Assembly (NCBI RefSeq): GCF_026242055.1
Contig: NZ_JAPJDL010000008.1
Span: forward strand, 124,001-188,000
DNA length: 64,000 nucleotides
Source: Lentzea sp. NEAU-D7
Lineage (GTDB): Bacteria > Actinomycetota > Actinomycetes > Mycobacteriales > Pseudonocardiaceae
Direction: 5' to 3'
Within the stretch, counting starts at the first letter, position 1; each line of letters starts with the position of its first letter. Positions 1 to 8,503 of the stretch are shown here, piece after piece. The notes beneath the pieces were generated by a model. The model saw nothing but the letters and a program-made list of their open reading frames with translations. It did not search any database and was not told where the DNA came from. The position numbers were made by a program, and so were the translations under genes.

Positions 1-911
1 GCGATGCCGCCGCTCTCGTGGTAGCTGGAGAGCGTGAGGGTGTTGCCGCGCTTGCGCCGCCAGGTCTCGAGCAGCGCGTGGCTGACGTGGGGGAGGACGC
101 CGGGTTCGCCGGTGGCGTCGGCGATGAGGCGGGCGACGAGACCGGTCTCCAGGGCGCAGCCGACCTCGACGGCGGGCTGGGTGATGGCCTTGCGCAGCTC
201 GTCGGTGCTCATCGGGCCGACCAGGACCTGGGCGTCCTCGACCGCCCCGGCGAGGCCGGGGTAGCGGGCGCAGTGGCCGTAGAAGTCGGCGCGCATGCCG
301 ATCACGGTCTGGCCGTCGCGGCGGGTGAGGGCGGCGATGAACTCGTCGCGGTGGGGGAGCGCGAAGATCTCCTCGAACTGGTCGACCACCAGCAGGCCGT
401 CGGTGGCGGGGACCGTCTCGTGGGTGCCCGGGGTGATCAGCTCACCCTGCACGCGTGCCAGCAGACCGGCCCTGAGCAGCGACGACTTGCCCGAACCGGA
501 TGCGCCGACGACGAGCACGGTGTCGTGGTGCTCCAGCTTGCCCAGCAGCTTGCCGACGAGCCGTTCCCGTCCGAAGAAGCGGTCGGCGTCGTGCTCGGTG
601 AACGCCTTGAGGCCGACGTAGGGGGAGTCGCCCTCGGGGTGCCGCGGTTCGGCCTCGCTGATCTCGCGCCAGCGTTGTTCCCACACCTCTTCGTCGCCGC
701 CGCAGGCGCGGACGAACGCGAGTGACACGGCGAGGCTGGGCAGCCGCTGGCCGCGGGCTGCGTCGGCGAGGGTGCTGGCGGAGTAGTGGCTGAGCCTGCC
801 GAGTTCGCGGTAGCCGGGGGAGCCGGCCTTCTCGCGGAGTTTGCGCAGGTCGAACGCGAACTGTTCAACAGGCCCGGCGAACGGGTCGAGCGGTTTTTCC
901 GGGCGAGGCAT
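1..911 (-). CDS. nSTAND-type NTPase with N-terminal helix-turn-helix, 3' end cut by window edge
   Basis: This partial gene, read by hand on the minus strand, starts at ATG 911 (MPRPEKPLDPF) and runs off the window edge. Residues about 10-75 form an XRE-like helix-turn-helix (RKLREKAGSPGYRELGRLS). There follows the SPYVGLKAF...DADRFFGRE sequence typical of nSTAND1 proteins, a Walker A loop (GASGSGKS, about residue 137) and a Walker B-like LLVVDQFEEIF. Family members normally carry C-terminal WD40 repeats, which would lie outside the window. Such proteins are cytoplasmic ATP-driven signalling switches, and the exact role here is unknown. The start lies 38 nt downstream of the shared promoter element at 948-973. 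Confidence 0.85.
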   Translation of the reverse strand, partial: MPRPEKPLDPFAGPVEQFAFDLRKLREKAGSPGYRELGRLSHYSASTLADAARGQRLPSLAVSLAFVRACGGDEEVWEQRWREISEAEPRHPEGDSPYVGLKAFTEHDADRFFGRERLVGKLLGKLEHHDTVLVVGASGSGKSSLLRAGLLARVQGELITPGTHETVPATDGLLVVDQFEEIFALPHRDEFIAALTRRDGQTVIGMRADFYGHCARYPGLAGAVEDAQVLVGPMSTDELRKAITQPAVEVGCALETGLVARLIADATGEPGVLPHVSHALLETWRRKRGNTLTLSSYHESGGI

Positions 912-947
912 GACGGGGATTCTTTCATCCGTTCGTGTCTCGTCAGA

Positions 948-977
948 CTCTATAGCTTCAGTGTTGACTGAAGTAAG
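948..977 (-). promoter_or_regulatory. Promoter/operator copy 1, upstream of the nSTAND gene
   Basis: On the minus strand a TATAGA -10 box (954-949) lies 38 nt before the nSTAND start, with a poor -35 (CTTACT, 977-972) 17 nt upstream. The spacer holds a perfect inverted repeat, CTTCAGT-GTTG-ACTGAAG (956-973). Positions 948-969 match 3649-3670 at 21 of 22 bases. The element also covers the last codons of the MmyB-type regulator gene. Confidence 0.65.
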
Positions 978-1680
978 CCACCAACCGGTGCTCGCCTTCA
1001 CCCGCGAACCACAACGTCTCGTACGCCAAGAGGTGCGGACCCCAGCGCTCGGTGCCGAAGGCTGGAGGCAGGGACGCCACGGTGTCGTAGCGGTCCGAGA
1101 ACGCGGCGCCGGCGGTGACGGAGAGTTCGAAAGCTAGCGCCGCGGCGGAGTGATCGCCCAGGTCAGCGGCCGCGCGGAGGGTGGCGGCGCGGTCGTTCGC
1201 GACCTGGTCCCAGTCGGGGTAGTGGGCCTTCGCGCGCGGGCTGAAGGCGAAGCGGACGAGGTTGCGTTCGTCCTCCAGACCGGAGATCTCGTGGAACCGC
1301 GCGGTGCTCGCGAGGACGTCGCCGGAGGGGGAGAGCACGGCGGCCGCGGCGGCTTCGAGAGTGGCCAACATCGCCTTCACGGTGGGCCGCAGCTGCGGAG
1401 GCGGGGGAGGGGAGCAGGTCGTGCCGGCCTTGATCAGGCGGTACAGGTGGACGCGTTCGTCGGCTGTCATGGCCAGGGCGTCCGCGAGGGCGGACAGGAC
1501 CTGGCCGGAGGGGGAGCGGTCGGTGCCGCGTTCGAGGCGGGTCAGGTACTCGACGCTGATGCCGGCGCGGTCGGCGAGCTCGCCGCGGCGCAGGCCGGGG
1601 GTGCGGCGGCGCCCGGTGGCCGGGGGAGTGGTGGCTTCACGGCGGGCGCGCAGGAAGCGGCCCAGTGCGTTGTCGGCCAT
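958..1680 (-). CDS. MmyB-type XRE transcriptional regulator
   Basis: This encodes 240 aa starting MADNALGRFLRARRE. An N-terminal helix-turn-helix (about 5-75, with GISVEYLTRLERG) is followed by an MmyB-like ligand-binding domain (about 105-235, with RNLVRFAFSPRAKAHYPDW and a conserved WGPHLLAYE). MmyB-like regulators often sit divergent from oxidoreductase genes, as here with the aldo/keto reductase at 1750. The last codons overlap the promoter element of the downstream nSTAND gene, so the two may be read together or the nSTAND gene separately. The ligand is unknown. Confidence 0.85.
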   Translation of the reverse strand: MADNALGRFLRARREATTPPATGRRRTPGLRRGELADRAGISVEYLTRLERGTDRSPSGQVLSALADALAMTADERVHLYRLIKAGTTCSPPPPPQLRPTVKAMLATLEAAAAAVLSPSGDVLASTARFHEISGLEDERNLVRFAFSPRAKAHYPDWDQVANDRAATLRAAADLGDHSAAALAFELSVTAGAAFSDRYDTVASLPPAFGTERWGPHLLAYETLWFAGEGEHRLVAYFSQH

Positions 1681-1749
1681 GATCGGCGAGTTTAGAGGGG
1701 CCCTGAGCCGGTCTCCCTCGGTTCGCCGGTCGCGGTGATGCTGTGGATC

Positions 1750-2682
1750 ATGAGATACCGACTGTTCGGCCGGACCGGCCTGCGCGTCTCGGAGTTGTTG
1801 CTGGGCACGATGACGCTGCGTTCCGAGGACCTCGCGCGGCGGGTGGTCGACGCCTACGCCGACGCCGGTGGGAACTTCCTCGACACCGCTTCGGCCTACG
1901 GCGAGAGCGAGGAGGTCCTGGGCGCGGTCCTGACGCGGCGGGACCGGTTCGTGGTGGCGACGAAGTACGCGTTGTCGCGGGACGCGGGGGATCCGAACGC
2001 GGGCGGGAACCACCGCAAGAACCTGGTGCTGTCGCTGGAGCAGTCGTTGCGGCGGTTGCGGACGGACTACGTGGACGTGCTGTGGGTGCATCTGTGGGAC
2101 CGGCACACGCCGGCCGAGGAGACGATGCGGGCGCTGGACGACGTGGTGCGGGCGGGGAAGGTGCTCTACGTCGGGGTGTCGGACGCGCCGGCGTGGTTCG
2201 TGGCGCGGGCGAACACGCTCGCGGAGTGGCGGGACTGGACGGCGTTCTCGGGGCTGCAGGTGCCGTACAACCTGCTCAACCGTGATGTGGAGCGGGAGTT
2301 GCTGCCGATGGCGTCGGCGCTGGGGATGACCGTGGCGGCGTGGGCGCCGTTGGCCGCGGGCAAGCTCTCCGGTGGCACGCAGCGGTCCGGCCCGTTGTCC
2401 GAGCGGGAGGAGGGCGTGGCGCGGGCCGTGCGGGCGGTCGCGCAGGAGCTGGGGGCGACGCCGGCCCAGGTGGCGTTGGCGTGGGTGCGCGCGTCCGGGG
2501 CGTTGCCGCTGGTGGGTGCGCGTACGCCGGAGCAGGTGCTCGACTGCCTGGGCGAGGTCGTGCTGCCGCCGGAAGCGGTCGCGCGCCTGGAGGCGGCGGC
2601 CCCGTTCGAGCGGGGCTTTCCGGCGGACTTCATCGCCGAGTGCGAGCCGGTCGCGTTCGGTGACGGGCTGGTGGTCAGGTGA
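1750..2682 (+). CDS. Aldo/keto reductase
   Basis: This encodes 310 aa starting MRYRLFGRTGLRVSELLLGTMT, a full-length NADPH-dependent aldo/keto reductase TIM barrel. The conserved pieces are FLDTASAYGESEE (catalytic Asp and Tyr), FVVATKY (Lys), VLWVHLWD (the His position) and a C-terminal VPLVGARTPEQ cofactor-binding segment. ATG 1750 aligns with the family N-terminus; upstream in-frame starts add only a few residues. It is divergent from the MmyB-type regulator and overlaps the DUF5703 gene tail-to-tail by 8 bp. The substrate cannot be told from sequence. Confidence 0.88.
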   Translation: MRYRLFGRTGLRVSELLLGTMTLRSEDLARRVVDAYADAGGNFLDTASAYGESEEVLGAVLTRRDRFVVATKYALSRDAGDPNAGGNHRKNLVLSLEQSLRRLRTDYVDVLWVHLWDRHTPAEETMRALDDVVRAGKVLYVGVSDAPAWFVARANTLAEWRDWTAFSGLQVPYNLLNRDVERELLPMASALGMTVAAWAPLAAGKLSGGTQRSGPLSEREEGVARAVRAVAQELGATPAQVALAWVRASGALPLVGARTPEQVLDCLGEVVLPPEAVARLEAAAPFERGFPADFIAECEPVAFGDGLVVR

Positions 2683-2887
2683 TGAGGCCTGGCACCAGGT
2701 CGGGCTGGCGCTTGCGGCGGAGCCAGATCTTGCGGGAGCCGTCGCCGTAGAGCAGCGTGCGGGAGAGTTCCCAGCCCGCGAACTCGGCGTGGATGGCCAG
2801 CTGCGTGGTCGCGGTGCGGCGGGAGATGCCGGGCGGCAGACGCAGCGGCCGGTATTCCCAGTCCCCGTCGATCACCCCTTCGTTCAT
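2675..2887 (-). CDS. DUF5703 family small protein
   Basis: This encodes 70 aa (MNEGVIDGDWEYRPLRLPPG). The motifs WEYRPLRLP, TTQLAIHAE, GWELSRTLLYGDGSRKIWLRRKR match my memory of the actinobacterial DUF5703 family, which has no known function. Its ATG overlaps the stop of the upstream lipoprotein gene by 4 nt (ATGA), so the two are very probably cotranslated. No signal peptide or membrane segment is visible. Confidence 0.8.
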   Translation of the reverse strand: MNEGVIDGDWEYRPLRLPPGISRRTATTQLAIHAEFAGWELSRTLLYGDGSRKIWLRRKRQPDLVPGLIT

Positions 2888-3540
2888 GGTGAGATCACCT
2901 GTATCCCTCCGTTGTCGCCGGACGTGACGGTGACGCGCCCGGATTCCTGGTCGACGCTGACTGTGTTGGGCTGGCGCACGGTGGGGAACCGGTACTTCTC
3001 GGCCGGTTCTCCAGCGGCGACGTTGAGTCCCACGACCTCGTTGCGCTCGGTGAGCGTGATCCACGCGATGTCGCGTTTGGCGTCGTAGGCGATGCCGTAG
3101 GGCGTGCCGGGCATCGGGTAGCGCTGGCGCATGATCAGCGGGTTGATCGAGAACGCGATGAACTCCCCGCCGCGGGTGTCGACGACGAGCAGGCGTCCGA
3201 AGCGGTCGGGGACGCCGTTGGTGGCGCCGTCGCCCGCGCGCAGGCCGGGGCCCCTGGTCTGCGCGCCCTTGTCGTCGGTGGTCATCTCGAAGACCGCGCT
3301 GCGCAGCCGGTCGAGCTCGACGTTGCGGCCGTTGACCTGGAACTTCAGCGTGGTGTCGCCCTCCTGGAACGTGCCGCCGGGGGTGATGGTGCCGGGCGGT
3401 GTGCCGGTCTGGGCGGGGGAGCGGGCGGGCTTGGCCGCCTCGAGGACTTCGGCGACCTGCAGCGGATCCTGCGACCCCTCGCTCTGGCCGCACGCTGTCA
3501 GAGCGGCGGTGGTCAAGATCAGAGCAGCGAGCCGGCGCAA
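2884..3540 (-). CDS. Lipoprotein, beta-propeller-like
   Basis: This encodes 218 aa from TTG 3540, chosen because GGAGG sits at the right distance (3549-3553) and the product begins with a lipoprotein signal, LRRLAALILTTAALTAC, with lipobox LTAC. The mature part contains repeating strand-like blocks (RFGRLLVVDTRGGEFIAF, GTPYGIAYDAKRDIAWIT, PNTVSVDQESGRVTVTS) as in SMP-30 or YVTN-type propellers, though only about half a propeller is present. It is likely an extracellular membrane-anchored protein of unknown ligand. The gene is followed by a DUF5703 gene and shares a promoter element with the nSTAND gene. Confidence 0.72.
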   Translation of the reverse strand: MRRLAALILTTAALTACGQSEGSQDPLQVAEVLEAAKPARSPAQTGTPPGTITPGGTFQEGDTTLKFQVNGRNVELDRLRSAVFEMTTDDKGAQTRGPGLRAGDGATNGVPDRFGRLLVVDTRGGEFIAFSINPLIMRQRYPMPGTPYGIAYDAKRDIAWITLTERNEVVGLNVAAGEPAEKYRFPTVRQPNTVSVDQESGRVTVTSGDNGGIQVISP

Positions 3541-3648
3541 GATCGGTTCCTCCGTACAACGTCGTGGTCTTCCAGCATCCACGACGTTCGGTCGGAGGTC
3601 ACGCAAGGGGTGGGGTGAAACCCCGTTCGGCTGCTCGGAAGCAATTAT

Positions 3649-3678
3649 CTCTATAACTTCAGTGTTGACTAAATTCAA
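3649..3678 (-). promoter_or_regulatory. Promoter/operator copy 2, upstream of the lipoprotein gene
   Basis: The minus strand reads TTGAAT (3678-3673), a 17-nt spacer, then TATAGA (3655-3650), a good sigma-70-type promoter 110 nt before the TTG start. The spacer and -10 box repeat the element at 948-969 with one mismatch. The inverted repeat of copy 1 is degenerate here (one arm ATTTAGT), but GTTGA-N6-TCAAC offers another partial palindrome. Confidence 0.65.
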
Positions 3679-3739
3679 CACCTGTCGGTGGTCCAGCACC
3701 CCCGATGTGCAGGTACAAGAATGACCAGGAAGCGAGGGG

Positions 3740-4705
3740 TCAGGGCATGGGGCGTTCGGGGTAGCCCAGTTCGATGGCGCTGACGTCGTCCAGAGCGGCC
3801 CTGATCGCCGGCGGCAACGTCAGCTCCTCGGCTTCCAGCGAGGCGAGGAGCTGGTTGGTGTCGCGGGCGCCGACCACGGGTGAGACGACTCCGGGGCGGT
3901 CCCTGACCCAGGCCAGGGCGACGCACAGCGCCGAGGTGCCGAGGCCTTCGGCGGCGGTGGAGACGGCCTGGACGATGCGGCTGGCCCGGTCGTTGCGGTG
4001 CTGTTCGACGTAGCCGGCGAAGTGGGTGGACGCGCCGCGGGAGTCCGGTGGTGTGCCGTTGCGGTACTTGCCGGTGAGGACGCCGCGGCCGAGGGGTGCC
4101 CAGGGCAGCAGTCCGAGGCCGTGGTGCAGGGCGGCGGGGGCGACTTCGCGTTCGATGCCGCGTTCGAGCAGGGAGTACTCGACCTGGGTGGAGATGAGCG
4201 GGTAGGTGGTGGGGGTCAGGGCGGCGGTGGCGAGTTGCCAGCCGCTGTAGTTGGAGATGCCCGCGTACCTGACTTTGCCGGCGGAGATGGCGTGGTCGAG
4301 GGCGGACAGTGATTCCTCGACGGGGACGCCGGCGTCCCAGGCGTGGAGTTGCCAGAGGTCGATGTGGTCGACGCCGATGCGGCGCAGGGAGCCGTCGAGG
4401 GCGGACAGCAGTGCGCCGCGGGAGGCGCCTCCGCCGAAGGGGCCTTCGGTGCGGCGGGCGACGGCTTTGGTGGCGAGGACGAGTTCGTCGCGGGGGACGA
4501 CTTCGCCGAGGAGGGTGCCGAGGATGCGTTCGGCTTCGCCTTCGGAGTAGACGTCGGCGGTGTCGACGAGGGTGCCGCCGGCGTCGGCGAAGGCCATGAG
4601 CTGGGTGGCGGCCTCGTCCGCGTCGGTGTCGCGGCCCCATGTCATCGTGCCCAGTGCCGTTCTGGACACGCGGAGGCCGCTGCGGCCGAGGTATCGCTGT
4701 TCCAC
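3740..4705 (-). CDS. Aldo/keto reductase
   Basis: This encodes 321 aa from GTG 4705 (MEQRYLGRSGLRVSRTALGTMTWGRDTD), of the AKR family that includes YajO/Tas-like proteins. Visible are TLVDTADVYSEGEAE (Asp/Tyr), LVLATKAV (Lys), IDLWQLHAWD (His), STQVEYSLLER and a C-terminal SPVVGARDTNQL NADPH site. It is only distantly similar to the reductase at 1750, so this is not a recent duplication. It is divergent from the F420 oxidoreductase gene with a 72-bp gap. Substrate unknown. Confidence 0.88.
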   Translation of the reverse strand: MEQRYLGRSGLRVSRTALGTMTWGRDTDADEAATQLMAFADAGGTLVDTADVYSEGEAERILGTLLGEVVPRDELVLATKAVARRTEGPFGGGASRGALLSALDGSLRRIGVDHIDLWQLHAWDAGVPVEESLSALDHAISAGKVRYAGISNYSGWQLATAALTPTTYPLISTQVEYSLLERGIEREVAPAALHHGLGLLPWAPLGRGVLTGKYRNGTPPDSRGASTHFAGYVEQHRNDRASRIVQAVSTAAEGLGTSALCVALAWVRDRPGVVSPVVGARDTNQLLASLEAEELTLPPAIRAALDDVSAIELGYPERPMP

Positions 4706-4777
4706 GTGCGCGATGCTAAGGGGTGATCATCGGCTGAGCCTGGCAATCGGTGTTACTGACCGGTAGGGTCTCGCCGT

Positions 4778-5827
4778 GTGAAGCTCGGACTGAACCTCGG
4801 ATACTGGGGCGCCGGCAACGACGCCGCGAACCTTGAGCTGGCCAAAGAGGCCGACCGACTCGGTTTTTCGGTGGTGTGGGCCGCGGAGGCCTACGGCTCC
4901 GACGCGCCGACGGTGCTCGCGTGGGTGGCCGCGCAGACCGAACGCATCGACGTCGGTAGCGCGATCTTCCAGATCCCGGCGCGGACGCCGGCGATGGCCG
5001 CGATGACCGGGGCCACTTTGGACACCCTGTCGGGTGGCCGGTTCCGGATGGGTCTGGGTGTGTCGGGTCCGCAGGTGTCGGAGGGCTGGCACGGTGTGCG
5101 GTTCGACAAGCCTCTGGCGCGCACGCGTGAGTACGTGGAGATCGTGAAGAAGGCGCTGACCCGGGAGAAGTTGCGTTACGAGGGTGAGCACTACACGCTG
5201 CCGCTTCCGGATGGTCCTGGTAAGGCGTTGCAGCTGACGGTCCACCCCGTGCGGGAGCGGATTCCGATCTACCTGGCGGCGGTGGGTCCGAAGAACCTGG
5301 AGCTGACGGGTGAGATCGCGGACGGGTGGCTGGCGATCTTCTTCTCGCCGGAGTACTCGGCGGAGTCGCTGGCGTCGGTGAGGGCCGGTCGGGAGAAGGC
5401 CGGGCTGACGATGGACGGGTTCGACGTGGTGCCGACGGTGCCGTTGGTCGTCGGTGAGGACTGGAAGGCGTGTGCGGATCCGGTCAGGGCGTACACGGCG
5501 CTGTACGTGGGCGGTATGGGTTCGCGCAAGCAGAACTTCTACAACAACCTGATGGTGCGCATGGGTTTCCCGGATCAGGCCGAGGAGATCCAGGAGAAGT
5601 ACCTGGCTCGTGACTACGCCGGTGCGATGGCGGCGATTCCGCTGGAGTTCCTGGACGCGACGTCGTTGCTGGGTCCGAAGGAGCGCATAGCAGACCGGAT
5701 GAAGGCGCTCGCCGCGGCGGGGGTCACCACGTTGTCCGTTTCGCCGATGCTGCAAGATCTGGAGCAGGGGATCGCGGGTCTTCGGACCGCGGCCGAGGCT
5801 TTGGATCTGGCAGGAGTGGGTAGTTGA
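4778..5827 (+). CDS. LLM-class F420-dependent oxidoreductase
   Basis: This encodes 349 aa from GTG 4778 ([26 protein letters not shown]), a luciferase-like TIM barrel of the Rv3520c-like group. Features include [22 protein letters not shown], a central [25 protein letters not shown] and [22 protein letters not shown]. Such enzymes transfer hydride from reduced F420, which fits an actinomycete. The stop overlaps the TTG start of uppP (TTGA), giving the operon LLM-uppP-phosphatase. Confidence 0.88.
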   Translation: MKLGLNLGYWGAGNDAANLELAKEADRLGFSVVWAAEAYGSDAPTVLAWVAAQTERIDVGSAIFQIPARTPAMAAMTGATLDTLSGGRFRMGLGVSGPQVSEGWHGVRFDKPLARTREYVEIVKKALTREKLRYEGEHYTLPLPDGPGKALQLTVHPVRERIPIYLAAVGPKNLELTGEIADGWLAIFFSPEYSAESLASVRAGREKAGLTMDGFDVVPTVPLVVGEDWKACADPVRAYTALYVGGMGSRKQNFYNNLMVRMGFPDQAEEIQEKYLARDYAGAMAAIPLEFLDATSLLGPKERIADRMKALAAAGVTTLSVSPMLQDLEQGIAGLRTAAEALDLAGVGS

Positions 5828-6651
5828 GCTGGTTGCAGGCTCTGGTCCTCGGACTGGTCCAAGGACTGACGGAATTCCTGCCGATTTCCAGCAGTGCGCA
5901 CCTGCGCATCACGTCGACGCTGTTCTTCGGCAACGACGCGGGCGCTTCGTTCACCGCGGTCATCCAGCTGGGTACCGAGGTGGCGGTGCTGATCTACTTC
6001 GCCAAGGACATCGGGCGCTTCATCAGCGCCTGGTTCCGCGGTCTTTTCAGCGCGGAGGCCCGCAAGGAGAAGGACTACAAGCTCGCCTGGTACGTGATCA
6101 TCGGTTCTGTGCCGATCTCGGTTCTCGGTTATCTGCTGAAGGACGAGATCCGGACGTCGGCGCGGAACCTGTGGATCACGGCGACGATGCTGGTGGTGTT
6201 CGGTCTGCTGCTGGGTCTGGCGGACCACCTCGCGAAGCAGCAGCGTGACGAGTTGCGGATGAAGGACGCGATCGGGATGGGGCTGGCGCAGGCGCTGGCG
6301 CTCATCCCGGGCGTGTCGCGTTCGGGTGGGACGTTGACGGCGGGTCTGTTCCTGGGGCTGACGCGTGAGGCGGCGGCGCGGTATTCGTTCCTGCTGGCGA
6401 TTCCGGCGGTGTTCGGGGCGGGGTTGTTCTCCATTCCGGACGTGCTGGAGCGGTCGGGTACGGGTGTGCAGGCGTCGATTCCGCAGATGGTCGTGGCGAC
6501 GCTGATCTCGTTCGTGGTGGGGTACGCGACGATCGCGTGGTTGTTGAAGTACGTGTCGAAGCATTCGTACTCGGCGTTCGTGTGGTACCGGTTGATGCTG
6601 GGTCTGGTGCTCATGGGGCTGCTGTCGATGGGGTTGCTGCAGCCGATCTAA
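5824..6651 (+). CDS. uppP: Undecaprenyl-diphosphatase UppP (BacA)
   Basis: This encodes 275 aa from TTG 5824, which overlaps the previous stop codon. It is an integral membrane enzyme that dephosphorylates undecaprenyl pyrophosphate to recycle the lipid carrier of peptidoglycan synthesis; loss or overexpression alters bacitracin sensitivity. The signature loops are present: [18 protein letters not shown] near the N-terminus and [23 protein letters not shown] near residue 165. About eight hydrophobic segments are visible. The length is normal for the family. Confidence 0.95.
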   Translation: MSWLQALVLGLVQGLTEFLPISSSAHLRITSTLFFGNDAGASFTAVIQLGTEVAVLIYFAKDIGRFISAWFRGLFSAEARKEKDYKLAWYVIIGSVPISVLGYLLKDEIRTSARNLWITATMLVVFGLLLGLADHLAKQQRDELRMKDAIGMGLAQALALIPGVSRSGGTLTAGLFLGLTREAAARYSFLLAIPAVFGAGLFSIPDVLERSGTGVQASIPQMVVATLISFVVGYATIAWLLKYVSKHSYSAFVWYRLMLGLVLMGLLSMGLLQPI

Positions 6652-6660
6652 GGTGGGTCC

Positions 6661-7353
6661 GTGGCTACGGTGATCCTGCTTCGGCATGCGCGTTCGACCG
6701 CCAACGGTTCCGGTGTGCTCGCCGGGCGTTCGCTGGGTGTGGGTTTGGACGAGCGGGGGCAGGCGCAGGCGGCGGCTCTGGTGTCGCGGTTGAAGGACGT
6801 TCCGGTCAGCGCGGTGGTGTCGTCTCCTCTGCAGCGGTGTGAGGAGACGTTGGCGCCGTTGCTGGCCGATCGGTCTTTGGAGGCGGTGGCGGAGCCGGAT
6901 CTGTCCGAAGTGGATTACGGCGCGTGGACCGGTAAGGCGTTGAAGGACCTGTACGACGAGCCGTTGTGGGCGGTCGTGCAGCAGCATCCTTCCGCCGCGG
7001 TTTTTCCGGATGGTGAGGGGCTGGCGCACGTTCAGGCTCGTGCGGTGGCGGCGGTACGTGCGCATGATGCGCGGATTTCCGAGGAGCACGGTCCTGGTGC
7101 GGTGTGGGTGTTGTGCTCGCACGGTGATGTGATCAAGGCTGTGCTGGCGGATGCGCTGGGTGTGCATCTGGACGGGTTCCAGCGGATCGTGGTGGATCCG
7201 TGTTCGATCTCGGTGGTGCAGTACACGCAGACGCGGCCTTTTGTGTTGCGCACCAACGACAACGGCGGGGATCTGTCGGGTGTGGTGCCGGTGGCGCCGC
7301 CGCAGGAGGCTCCGTCGTCGGACGCTACCGTGGGTGGCGCGACCGGGACCTGA
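6661..7353 (+). CDS. Histidine phosphatase family protein (MSMEG_4193-like)
   Basis: This encodes 230 aa from GTG 6661 (VATVILLRHARSTANGSGVLAG). It carries the RHARS phosphohistidine motif, SPLQRCEET, DLSEVDYGAWTGK and the second catalytic histidine in VWVLCSHGDVIKAVLAD. It resembles the TIGR03848 branch of the phosphoglycerate mutase superfamily, which in mycobacteria also follows uppP. The substrate is unknown. In other actinomycetes a DUF3090 gene normally comes next; here the gene instead overlaps a convergent sigma factor gene by 29 bp. Confidence 0.85.
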   Translation: MATVILLRHARSTANGSGVLAGRSLGVGLDERGQAQAAALVSRLKDVPVSAVVSSPLQRCEETLAPLLADRSLEAVAEPDLSEVDYGAWTGKALKDLYDEPLWAVVQQHPSAAVFPDGEGLAHVQARAVAAVRAHDARISEEHGPGAVWVLCSHGDVIKAVLADALGVHLDGFQRIVVDPCSISVVQYTQTRPFVLRTNDNGGDLSGVVPVAPPQEAPSSDATVGGATGT

Positions 7354-8503
7354 GGTAGCGCTGTTCTGGGGCGCTGAGGGTGAGTTTCGCGGCTTTGTCG
7401 TATTCCTGGCGTGCTTGGTCGTGCTCTCCTTGCAGGTCGAGCAGGTGTGCTCGGACGGCGTGGACGCGGTGGTGGTTCAGGTCCAGTGTGGACAGTTCGT
7501 CGAGTGCTCGGCGGGGGCCGTGGACCATGGCGACGGCGACGATGCGGTTGAGTGAGACCATCGGGCCTGGTGCGGTGACGGTGAGCAGGTCGTAGAGGCC
7601 GAGGATCTCGTGCCAGTCGGTGTCCTCGGCCTTCTTGGCGTCGGCGTGGACGGCGGCGATGGCGGCTTGCAGCTGGTAGGGGCCGATCTGCGCGGTCTTG
7701 AGCGCGGTGCTGATGAGGGTGGTGCCTTCGGCGATCGCCGTGGTGTCCCAGCGGCCGCGGTCCTGGTCGGCGAGCGGGATCAGTGCGCCGTGGGGGTCGG
7801 TGCGGGCGGGGCGGCGTGCGTCGGTGAGCAGCATGAGTGCGAGCAGGCCGGTGATCTCGCCGTCGGCTGGTCTGCGTTTGTGCAGCTGGCGGGTGAGGCG
7901 GATGGCTTCGGCGGTGAGGTCGACGCGGACGAGGTCGTCGCCGGAGCTCGCGGTGGAGCCTTCGGTGAAGATCAGGTAGAGGACGTGCAGGACGGCGGTG
8001 AGGTCCTGTGGGGGCCGGAACTTCGCGCCGGACTGCTTGATCTTCTGCTTGGCGCGGCTGATGCGCTGGGCGACGGTGGCTTCGGGGACGAGGAACGCTC
8101 GTGCGATCTCGGCGGTGGTGAGTCCGCCGACGGCGCGGAGCGTGAGGGCGATCTGCGAGGCGGTGGTGAGTGACTCGTGGCAGCACAGGGCGAGGAGGGT
8201 GAGGGTGTCGTCCTGGGCGGGTACGGGGTCGGGTGGTGTCGGGGTGAGGGCGACGACCTTGTCCTCGCGCTGGCGGCGGGCGGTGTCGGAGCGGTACTGC
8301 TCGATCCACCGTCGTGAGGCGGCGGTGATGAGCCAGCCCTTGGGGTTGTCCGGGATGCCGTCGGCCGGCCACTGCTGGGCGGCGCCGAGCAGGGCTTCCT
8401 GCACGGCGTCCTCGCAGACGTCGAACTGGCCGTGGCGGCGCACGAGCACGCCGAGGACCTGCGGCGCGAGTGTGCGCAGCAGGCCCTCCACTTCTGGGTT
8501 CAC
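7325..8503 (-). CDS. ECF42-type RNA polymerase sigma factor
   Basis: This encodes 392 aa from GTG 8503 (MNPEVEGLLRTLAPQVLGVLVRR), whose start overlaps the YCII gene stop by 4 nt. Sigma region 2 (DVCEDAVQEALLGAAQQWPADGIPDNPKGWLITAASRRWIE) and region 4 (GLTTAEIARAFLVPEATVAQRISRAKQKI) are followed by about 230 residues with the LYLIFTEGS motif and TPR-like helices typical of ECF42. These sigma factors have no classical anti-sigma and are paired with YCII/DGPF proteins, as here. The 3' end overlaps the histidine phosphatase gene tail-to-tail. Confidence 0.92.
   Translation of the reverse strand: MNPEVEGLLRTLAPQVLGVLVRRHGQFDVCEDAVQEALLGAAQQWPADGIPDNPKGWLITAASRRWIEQYRSDTARRQREDKVVALTPTPPDPVPAQDDTLTLLALCCHESLTTASQIALTLRAVGGLTTAEIARAFLVPEATVAQRISRAKQKIKQSGAKFRPPQDLTAVLHVLYLIFTEGSTASSGDDLVRVDLTAEAIRLTRQLHKRRPADGEITGLLALMLLTDARRPARTDPHGALIPLADQDRGRWDTTAIAEGTTLISTALKTAQIGPYQLQAAIAAVHADAKKAEDTDWHEILGLYDLLTVTAPGPMVSLNRIVAVAMVHGPRRALDELSTLDLNHHRVHAVRAHLLDLQGEHDQARQEYDKAAKLTLSAPEQRYLRSRSRHPR

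Noticed and set aside
1..911. Calling the nSTAND gene an Avs-type antiphage protein
   Set aside because: Only the HTH and ATPase start are visible, and the XRE-nSTAND1-WD40 type is common in actinomycetes with no shown antiphage role. The effector is outside the window.
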